From: Parvularia atlantis | Taxonomy: Eukaryota; Opisthokonta; Rotosphaerida | Direction: 5' to 3' | Assembly (NCBI GenBank): GCA_943704415.1 | Contig: CALSCO010001026.1 | Coordinates: forward strand, 1-28,343 | Length of the DNA stretch: 28,343 bases | Shown here: in pieces, positions 1-7,366 of the stretch | Layout: each line of letters starts with the position of its first letter | Numbering within the stretch: the stretch's first letter is position 1 | The notes under the pieces: generated by a model | Databases searched by the model: none | Seen by the model: only the letters and a program-made list of their open reading frames with translations | What the model was told of the DNA's origin: nothing | Position numbers and translations under genes: made by a program

Positions 1-11
1 GGGGGGGGGGG
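1..11. repeat. G homopolymer at the left edge, in an intron
   Basis: A run of 11 G opens the window and may continue outside it. On the minus strand it is a C run lying just 3' of a GTGCGCG donor at 36, so it falls inside an intron of the FHA gene. Two longer G runs at 4164 and 18364 also lie in introns. Confidence 0.7.
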
Positions 12-474
12 CGCGTCAGCACGCGGGCGCGCGCACGGCGGGCATTGCACGTGCCTGATGCGCCGCGAGCACGGTGGCGCCGCGTCGCGTCCGGTTCGAG
101 CTGCCCAAGTCCGTGAGGATGAACGTGCCATCACGTCGCGCCTCTACGGGACCGCGTGCACATCAGCAAAGCAGCTGCCGGCCGCAGCGGGCGGCGCGGG
201 CGGGCAGCACCGATGCGCGCGTGCGCGGCCGAGACGGACGGATCGTCCACGACGAGTGCGCACCGCGCGGCCTCGCGCCCGATCGTGTGCGACCCGCGCC
301 GCACGGCCAGCACGACGGCGCCCGTGGCCGCATCGGTCAGCAGTGCCACCTGCCGCGGCGCCGCGCGTTCTACCCCGCGCCGCATCCGCATGGGCGTGCT
401 GCCCGCACCGGCTCGTCGTCCGCGGCCGGCGCTGGCTCGTCCAGCACAAACGGGTCGTCGAGCAGCTGGGTCAT
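1..474 (-). CDS. FHA-domain protein, 5' part
   Basis: This is the amino-terminal part of a forkhead-associated (phosphothreonine-binding) protein; the rest lies beyond the left edge. Exons: 474-409, 349-211 and 143-37, with introns of 59 and 67 nt and a third donor at 36. The start is the ATG at 474 (MTQLLDDPFVLDEP). The FHA core is clear after splicing: SHTIGR holds the Gly-Arg of the first phosphopeptide loop, DDPSVSAAHARI the Ser and His signature, and LTDLGSSNRT the Asn that binds the phosphopeptide backbone. Phases match at both introns. FHA domains occur in checkpoint kinases, RING ligases, nibrin, kanadaptin and others; with only this domain visible the family cannot be fixed. Its start lies 55 bp downstream of the stop of the next minus-strand gene. 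Confidence 0.8.
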
Positions 475-529
475 TCGACTCGCGCGGCGCCGAGAAAGTT
501 TGACCGTGACAGCCGGGCCGCACACGCGT

Positions 530-783
530 TCACACCCGGCCGTTCACACCAAGGGCGGCAAGCATTTCGCTCTTGGCTCGCTCGGCGCTGGTCTTGACGT
601 CGTCGTCGGTCTGCCAGTGGTCGGCCTGCCAGTGGTCGGCAGCGGTACCCTTGCACGTTCTTGGCGCAGGGCACGGTGATGGCGAGCCGCTTGTTTAGCG
701 TCTGAACGCGCACGGCTTGCCCAGCAGCATGCCAACTTTCTTGAAATCTCTGCGCTTGTCCCAGATGTCGGCCCATGCAGATG
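530..783 (-). CDS. Unknown small protein, 3' exons
   Basis: Two exons are supported, 783-714 and 659-530, joined by a 54-nt intron with a GTGCGC donor, a CTAAAC branch-like site and an AAG acceptor; the phase closes exactly. The product reads AWADIWDKRRDFKKVGMLLG, then a stretch with a tandem five-residue duplication (ADHWQADHWQ), and ends ALGVNGRV-stop. It is polar and probably helical, with no family I recognise. The 5' end is unresolved: the frame is closed just upstream of 783, where GACCAG could be an acceptor, and no donor of the right phase was found in the gene ending at 835. An internal Met (MLLGKP) could instead start a product of about 46 residues. Confidence 0.5.
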
Positions 784-834
784 CTGGTCATTGCAGACAC
801 CCCGCTTTTCCGAGCATGCTGACACGTCCGAGTT

Positions 835-1674
835 CTAAGCCACAAGCGCCTCTGCATCGCGTCGCTGGGTGCGCGCCAGCGGCGACGATGCGACGAGCAG
901 CAGGCCGTTGGGCAGGTGCGTGTGCAGCAGCGCCAGGACGTGGTCGGGCCGCTTGGCGAGCAGCTGCGCGGCGCCGCGTGCCAGTGCGCCGTGAGCCGCG
1001 ATGTGTCGGCGCGCCGGCATGCATACCTCAGCGAGCGAGCCGGCGGCGGCGCCGCGTGCGTGGTCGGCCAGGACGCTCACGAGCTGCAGCAGCACGTTGC
1101 GCGCGAGCAGCAGGTTCTCGTACTCCTCGCAGACGAGCACCGTGAGCACACTGCGCCGCGAGCGGTCAGACGTCTCCTCGACCGATGCGCGGCGCACCCG
1201 TTCAGCCGCAGCCACACGAGCGTCTTGGGCAGGCGGAAGAGCGCACAGGCGGCCAGCCGGAACACGCCCTCGTGCATCGTCGCCGCGCTAGGCGTCACCT
1301 GCGCGGATGCTGCGGCGCTCGGCGGGGCGACGCCGCGCACAGACGCCGACGTCGCGATCGACGCTGTGGCGCGTGCGCACGGTGCTCAGCCACGCCGATC
1401 GGCAGTGCGCGTCACGCGCACCGCCCTCGCCCAGCAGCGTCTCGGGCGCGTCGAGCGCGACCTGCGCGTCGACGTCGTGCTCGGCCGATGCGGCGCTCCC
1501 GACCGCGGCGGCGCCCCATCCGTGCAGCGCAAAATCGGCCTGCCGCTGCACCTGCGCCAGCAGCAGCGTCGTGCGCTGCGCCCGCCGTGCGTCCGCGCCC
1601 TCGGTCGTGTAGAAGCACTGGCACGCGACGTCGTGCGCGGTCGTCGGCAGCGCGAAGAGCACGGCGTATACCAT
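835..1674 (-). CDS. Unrecognised helical protein, weak TELO2 C-terminal likeness
   Basis: Four exons (1674-1422, 1363-1198, 1150-1027, 963-835) with introns of 58, 47 and 63 nt close into a 223-residue protein. It starts MVYAVLFALPTTAHDVACQC and ends RRDAEALVA-stop. Leu/Ala-rich segments such as VLTVLVCEEYENLLLARNV look like armadillo/HEAT-type helices. The order of segments loosely resembles the C-terminal domain of TELO2, the PIKK-maturation factor, but that is memory-based and weak. Just upstream of the ATG a CTAAAAC followed by CTAG on this strand looks like a branch site and acceptor, so the ATG could be internal to a longer gene. Such an exon would have to overlap the BRF2-like gene, which starts 20 bp away on the other strand. 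Confidence 0.6.
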
Positions 1675-1694
1675 CCACTAGCAGTTTTAGACGA
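1675..1694. promoter_or_regulatory. 20-bp divergent gap between two start codons
   Basis: Only 20 bp separate the two ATGs (minus at 1674, plus at 1695). If both starts are right, the core promoter elements of each gene must lie inside the other's transcribed or coding region. No TATA box or other recognised element is visible in the gap. Confidence 0.4.
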
Positions 1695-3134
1695 ATGTCG
1701 CGCTGTCACGGATGCGGCAACGTCGCGCCGCTCGAGCTCGCCGGCGGGGGCGACGCCGTGTGCACACGCTGCGGCCTTGTGGCGGAGCACGCGGCGTCGA
1801 GCGCGCTCGTGTCAACCGCGTCGTACAGCGAGGATCACGGTGCGCGTTCGTGGCTGGCGCGTTGTGGCATTGACAGCGGACACGACGCAGACGCCGACTG
1901 GCAGCGGCGCCGCGTCGGCGCGGATGAGGCCGCGGGCAGCGTGGGCGCCGGCCTGCACCACCGGCAGCGCCCGAGCAGCCTGCGGGCAACGTCGATGGCG
2001 CGAAAGCAGGCGCGTGGCCACCGCAGGCGGCACCTTGCCGCCTGCGCTAAGTCTGACGCTGCGCAGGTCGGCGCGCGACGCTTTGCCAGCGACCTGTGCG
2101 CGCTGCTGCGCCTGGGCGACCTGAGCTCGCAGGTGGGCTGGCAGTGCGCGGTGCGTGCATGCGCGCGCTGACGTGCCGTGGGCCGCAGGTCATGCGCCTG
2201 TTTGAGCAGACACGGCTGCGCCTGCGCAAGACGTACGGCCGCAAGAGCCAGCTGCTGATCGGCGCGTGCACGTACGCGATTGCGCGCCAGAACCACCGGC
2301 CGCTGACGATGACCGAGGTTGCGGTGCGGCGCCTTGCGCGCATGCACTCCCCGAGGCCGCCTTGACCTGTGCGCACAGGCCGGCGTGCCCGCCAACGTGT
2401 TTGAGCTCGCGCGCGTGTACCGCCAGCTGCGTGACCTGCTGCCCACACCCGTGCCGGAGATCGAGCCCGAGCTGCTCGTCGAGCGCCTCGTGCACTCGCT
2501 CGCGGCCGAGCAGGACAAGGCCGTGACGGATGAGCCGTGGAAGCGCCTGCGGTCGCGCGCGCTCCAGCTGCTCCTGCTCGCGACCAACGCCAACTTTGCC
2601 GGCGGGCGGCAGCCGCAGCAGCTGGCCGTGGCGGCCGTGGCCATCTGCGCGCAGGCGTTTGGCGTGGCGCGCAAGGACACGGACACGTACGCGCGGCTGT
2701 GTGCGTGCCTGAGCACCAAGCCGACGGCGACGCTGCGGCTGCGGCGCGGCGAGCTGCTCGCGCTGCTGCTCGACTCGGCCAAGGTGCTGCCGTGGGCGGA
2801 GAGCGTGACCGAGGTCAACGTGCTTGCGAACCTGAACGACATTCTCATGGTCGCCACGGTCGTGGCCGAGGTCGACCCCGCCGACCTCCCGGACATGGCC
2901 AGCGAGGACGAAGACGAGGCCGGCAACGGCGCAAGCGAGTCACTGCGACACCCGCTGTTGCCCACGCCGCGCGCGTTTGCCCGCACGCCCACGCCGACCA
3001 CGTCCGAGCCCGCGAGCGCAGGCGCCGCGGCCGCAGGCGAGGACGACGAGGGCGCGGTCGAGGCCGGCCTGGACGAGTATATCCGCACGCCGGGCGAGGT
3101 GCAGATGATGCGCCGACTGTACGATGTTGCATAG
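1695..3134 (+). CDS. BRF2: BRF2-like TFIIIB subunit
   Basis: A TFIIB-family factor that would recruit RNA polymerase III with TBP and BDP1, acting in the nucleus. Exons 1695-1839, 1891-2150, 2189-2323 and 2379-3134 give 431 residues; human BRF2 has 419. The zinc ribbon is residues 4-27 (Cys4, Cys7, Cys23, Cys26). Cyclin-fold segments follow: RKSQLLIGACTYAIARQNHR aligns with the first cyclin repeat of human BRF2, and NANFAGGRQPQQLAVAA with the second. The C-terminus has an acidic linker and then DEYIRTPGEV (412-421), matching the EIEQYLRTPQEV motif near the end of vertebrate BRF2 and not BRF1. No Cys occurs in the C-terminal linker, where human BRF2 carries its redox-sensing Cys. The introns are 51, 38 and 55 nt. 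The stop lies 14 bp from that of the convergent oxidoreductase. Confidence 0.85.
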
Positions 3135-3148
3135 ACTGCACGGTGCGA

Positions 3149-3573
3149 TCAGCTGTCCGACACAGACACGACCTGGCCGCTGCGCCAGCTCTCCAGTCCT
3201 GCCAGCAGCACCGCGAGCACGCGCCGCACCGACGCCGTCGTCACAGGCGGATGCTCGACGTCGCTGCGCTCGATCGCCGCCGCCAACTCCTCGTAGAACG
3301 CCATCCACCGCCCGGGCACGCTCGGCACGGTCTCAGGTCCCGTGCCCGCGCCCGGCGCTGGGTACAGCACGCCGTACGTGGCCGGGTCCTCGGCGTAGTG
3401 CTCGAGGTCGTCGGCCTTGAGCGCGTCCTCCTGTCCGTCTATGCCGTGCTTGACAAACGTGCCGCGCGCGCCGAGCAGGTAGAAGCGCGGCTTGGGCTGC
3501 ACGGCCATGGTCGACATGTCGCAAACCGCTGTGCGCCCGTCCTGCGCGAGCGCGCGCGTCAGTGCCGACCACG

Positions 3574-3652
<79 letters not shown>

Positions 3653-4476
3653 CACACACGTCACGTGCCTCAAAGTGCAGCTGCAGCGTCGCGTGCGAGT
3701 CGACGCCCGGCGCGTCCGCAAAGTCGGTGTGGATGCGCGCGTACACGCTGCGCACGCGCGCCGGCACGAGCTGCAGCAATTGGTCCACCATGTGCGCGCC
3801 CAGGTCCAGGTACGTGCCCCCACCCTGGGCGATCGGCTGGCGCTTCCAGGCCTTAGCGGACGCGCCAAACTTCTGCAGCAGGCGGTTAGGCCGCAACCGC
3901 ACCACACGCGCATGCGCGCGCGCCTGCCAACTCAGCTCCATCCAGCGCACGTCGCCGAGGCGCCCCGACGCGAGCAGCGCCTGCACGGTAAGAAAGTCGC
4001 TGTCCCAGCGGCGGTTGTGAAACACGCTGAGCAGGCGGCCGTTGCGACGCGCGGCCGCGACCATCGCGTCGCACTCGGCGAGGGTGAGGCACATGAGCTT
4101 GTCGACGACGACGTGCTTGCCGCCTGCGTCGCGCGTCACGCCCCGCAGCCGCTTCTTCTTCCCGGGGGGGGGGGGGGGGGGGGGGGGGCCGCGCGAGCCA
4201 CGCACGGTCCAGCGCGGCGACGGCCAGCGCGGCGTGCGTCGCGTGCGGCGTCGCGAGCACGACCAGCTGCACGGCGTCGTCGGCCAGCGCGTCGGCGTAC
4301 TCGCCGTAGACGCGCACGTCGGCGCCCCAGTCGGCCTGCGCCTGCGCGCGCACCTCGGCCGCGCGCGCCACGACGGCCACGACGCGCAGGACGTGCGCGG
4401 GCGCGCGGCGCAGCAGGCGGCCATGCAGCGTCCGCCCGCCATAGCCGTAGCCAACAAGCGCCACGCCTACGGCCAT
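3149..4476 (-). CDS. Gfo/Idh/MocA-family NAD(P)-dependent oxidoreductase
   Basis: Three exons (4476-4206, 4123-3660, 3541-3149) encode 375 residues, the usual length for the family. The N-terminal Rossmann fold has VALVGYGYGGRTLHGRLLRR, with the Gly-x-Gly-x-x-Gly nucleotide loop. The family's EKP motif appears as GKHVVVDKLMCLT, with the catalytic Lys at 99. The substrate domain has GGGTYLDLGAHMVDQ, giving Asp197 and His201 at the expected catalytic places. Substrates are typically sugars, inositols or related polyols; the sequence does not say which. Intron 1 (82 nt) contains a 25-base G/C run and intron 2 (118 nt) a long CA/GT repeat. No targeting signal is seen, so it is probably cytosolic. 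It starts 26 bp from the divergent nicastrin gene. Confidence 0.88.
3575..3659. repeat. CA dinucleotide microsatellite in an intron
   Basis: About 42 CA units, interrupted once by CG near 3645, read as GT on the coding strand of the oxidoreductase. The tract fills most of intron 2 and starts at its 5' splice site (GAC, then GTGTGTG), so the donor itself is part of the repeat and could slip by two bases. Confidence 0.95.
4164..4188. repeat. 25-base G homopolymer in an intron
   Basis: An uninterrupted G run on the plus strand. It is a C run on the coding strand of the oxidoreductase, inside intron 1 between the GTGCGTG donor at 4205 and the GCAG acceptor at 4124. Confidence 0.95.
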
Positions 4477-4502
4477 TTGTTAACTCATCAGCAGCGTGAC
4501 GG
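4477..4502. promoter_or_regulatory. 26-bp divergent promoter gap
   Basis: The start codons of the oxidoreductase (minus) and nicastrin (plus) are only 26 bp apart. Both N-termini are convincing: a Rossmann strand on one side, a signal peptide on the other. The gap contains TTGTTAACTCATCAG, which is A/T-rich against its surroundings, and no TATA box. Confidence 0.5.
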
Positions 4503-7296
4503 ATGCGGCGGTGGCTGAGCGTCGTCGTCACGTGCCTCGCTGCGGCGGGCGCCTTCGCGGAGAGTGCGCCGCCGCGCCGCTTGCCACACGCGCTGCCGCG
4601 CTCACGGCGCGCACGTGGCAGGCCCGCCCGCCAGCCTGTACGACTTTGTCTACACTGACGTACCCGCGGCGCCGTGCGTGCGCCTGCTCAACGCGACAAG
4701 CGTGATCGGGTGCCAATGTGCGCGCGGCATGCCCCTGCCGCCGCCGGCTCACACGCCCTCCTCAGCGCCCACCGTCGCGGCGCCGCTGTACCTCGTCAGC
4801 AACGCGAACGACCTCGCGACGTTCACGCAGGTCGCACCGGCGCAGCCGTGGGCCGTGCTGCTCTCGCCCACGCTCTTCATGCCGTGCGTCCCGGGTGCCT
4901 GGCCCACACACGCGGCTGATATCGCGTGCGCACACGTGCACGCCAGCGACAACCTGCAGACGCTGCGCGCGTCCGGCAAGCTCGCCGGCGTCGTCGTGCT
5001 GGCGGGGCCGCTGCCGGCGGGTGCGGGACGCGTGCGGCCGCCGTTGACGTTGCACCGATGCGGCCGCGCGCACACGCAGCCTACAGTCCCACGTCGCCCT
5101 GTCCCAACTGCAACGCCGGGCTGTACGCGGGCGCAGCTGCGCAGACGCAATGGAACCCGGCCGGCAACTACATGGACAGCGTCGCGTACGACTTCCCTAT
5201 CTTTCGCCTCGTGAACGCGTCGCAGCCGGCCGTGCTCGCCGTGCGCGCCGCGTGCAGGCCTGCTCCCTCGGGCCACTGTGCTGACCGTCCGCCCGTGCGC
5301 GCGCAGGCCGCCAACTATAACGCACAGCGGCAGTATGCGCAGTACCCGCTGTACGCGGTCGAGTTTGACGCGTTCATGTGGGCCATCACCGACTCGGAGA
5401 CGTGCCTGCGCCGCGGTGCGCACGCCACCGTCGCGCGCATGCACGAGCACGTGACCCGCGCGGCGCCAGGCCAGTGTGACCCGGTCGGCGGCAACACCGT
5501 CTGGGCGACGCTGCAGCCGCTGCTGTCTGGCCGCTCGGTGATCGGTGCGCCGTCATGGCCGGCCGTGCGTGCGCCGCCTTGACCCGCGCGGCCGACTGCA
5601 GTTCTTAGTGCCAAGCTGGACGCATCCGCGTTCTTCCACGACCTCGCTTTCGGCGCCGAGGGCGACACGTCGGCTGTGGTCGCGCTGCTCGCCGCGGCCG
5701 AGGCCATGTCGCGCGTGCGTTGCGCCAAGTGCTGCTTCTCTCGCGCCGGCCCTTATGCCACCGCCGTGGACACAGCTCAACTTTGCCTCGTTTGACAAGA
5801 ACGTGCTGTTTGCGCTCTTTGACGCCGAGACGTGGGGCTACGCTGGGTCGCAGCGGTGCGCTGTTGTACAGCATCGTTTGACGTCGACTGCTCACGCCCC
5901 GCGCCCGCCTCAGCTTTGTCGACGACGTCCAGTCATTTGTATGCTCGCAGCCAGCGGCGTCGGGCAACCCGAACCAGTGCGACCAGCCGCTCAAGCTCGA
6001 CCTCGCCTTCACCAAGCTCTTTCTGCGCGACATCGACGCCGTCATTGAGCTGTCGCAGGTGCCCTGGCAGGTCGCACCCGCCGCAACTGACGCCGCTGCG
6101 CGCGCACGCCCAGGTAGCCGGTCTGGGCTACGCGTCGGCGACGGCCGGGAGTGTGCTGTACGCGCACGTAGACAACACGAACACGACGAGCGAGAACCTG
6201 CTCGCGCTCGTGCGCAACATCTCCGACACGACCACGTACTCGCGCGTGTACCCGCAGCCCTTCCTGAGCCCGGCGTACGAGGGCCTGGCCGAGAACCCGC
6301 GCCTGCCGCCGGCGTCGCTGCAGTCGTTCCTGCTCGCGCGGCCGTCGATCGCCGGTGTAGTCATCACCGACTTTCAGACGCAGTTTGCGAACCCGTTCTA
6401 CCTGTCGGAGCTCGACACGGTCGACCTGCTCTCGCCCACCAACATCGCCATTGTCTGCGACGCCGCCACCCTCGCCGCGCGCTCCGCCGTCGCCCTGGCC
6501 AACCTCGGTCTGCAGCTTCCCGCGGACTTTGCGGCCAACTGCACGCTGGTGTGCGATTCGCCCGTGATGGCGGCTGTGGCGGCTCACAGAGCAATGACGG
6601 CAGGTCGAAGAGCTGCTGACGTGCCTGCTGGCCAATTTCACCTGCCCGCTCGTGGCCAAGTACATCCCGCGTGCGTCTCGCGCGCTTTCCGCCTCGATGG
6701 CTCGAGACTTACGCACAGAGAATCACGCGCAGCCAACGCCCAGTCGACGCTCCAGCCATCGCACTACGCCAGCGTGTTCCGCTTTGGCACGTACAGCGGC
6801 CTGAGCAAGTTTGTGCACGACTACCTGGGCGACGTGCTCGCGACCGCGCGCAATGAGTCGTGCACGACGTCGAGCGACTGCCTGAACGTGCGTGCACACA
6901 CGTGCGTACGCGCGGCCGACGCAACGCACCGACGCACCTGCCCTGCCAGGCCGATATGCAGTGCATCGCGTCCGTGTGTCTCATGACCAACGTGCACTAC
7001 CACGACGCGTACGGCACGGGGCTGCTGTACAGCAACGACCTCGGGCGGTTCACCGTCGTCAACGCGAGCAAGCCCGCCTGGACCGAGAGCCAGTGCGCTG
7101 CTGGCGCGCCGCCTGTCGTGGCTGAGCGACCGCGACCGCGCCCAGGTGGCTCTTCACGCGCATGCGCGTGTTCCAGGTGGCCTCGACCGGCAGCGAGGTC
7201 GGGCAATTTTTCGGCGGCGTCATCGTGGCCGTCGTCGCCGTCGCCGTCGCCGTGCTTGCGCGCCGCATGGTCGGCCAGACGGTGCAGGACACGTGA
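4503..7296 (+). CDS. NCSTN: Nicastrin, gamma-secretase subunit
   Basis: Nicastrin is the large glycosylated ectodomain subunit that stabilises and gates gamma-secretase. Fourteen exons (4503-4563, 4622-4717, 4766-4883, 4947-5020, 5080-5240, 5307-5544, 5602-5714, 5776-5855, 5914-6058, 6114-6548, 6604-6670, 6733-6887, 6950-7092, 7146-7296) close into 678 residues; human has 709. Residues 1-19 form a signal peptide. APCVRLLNATSVIGCQ matches human APCVRLLNATHQIGCQ almost exactly. SVIVLSAKLDASAFFHDLAF and NVLFALFDAETWGYAGSQR follow the aminopeptidase-like core; the human DYIGS motif is GYAGS here (308-312). The pre-membrane AWTESQW matches human TWTESRW. One membrane helix (about 650-669) precedes a short tail. 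N-glycosylation sequons are frequent. Presenilin, APH-1 and PEN-2 are not in the window. Confidence 0.93.
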
Positions 7297-7366
7297 GCCC
7301 GGGCCGCGCTTTGTTTGTGGCCATCCCGCATGCAATCGTACAGCGCGTGCGCGCGTGTGGGCGTCC
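7297..7366. other. 70-bp convergent intergenic gap
   Basis: This short stretch lies between the nicastrin stop and the stop of the minus-strand lipid-transfer gene. No AATAAA-type polyadenylation signal is visible. Confidence 0.6.

Noticed and set aside
783-835. Joining the 223-residue gene to the small 3' exons as one gene
   Set aside because: No donor of the required phase exists in the last exon before its TAG, and the two proteins show no shared family.
1835-3088. 417-residue minus-strand open frame antisense to the BRF2-like gene
   Set aside because: It mirrors the third-position GC bias of the real gene, is Ser/Arg/Ala-rich without any fold signature, and crosses BRF2 exons and introns alike.
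3575-3659. CA repeat considered as a CRISPR-like or satellite array
   Set aside because: It is a simple dinucleotide repeat without spacers inside a short intron.
3879-3914. A possible third intron in the oxidoreductase with CTAAC and CTGCAG
   Set aside because: Removing it would give an intron of about 30-35 nt and delete the Arg-x-Arg-Pro element typical of the family, while the frame is open without it.
3492-4499. 335-residue plus-strand frame with a His-Thr run
   Set aside because: The His-Thr run is the CA microsatellite, and the frame is antisense to the oxidoreductase.
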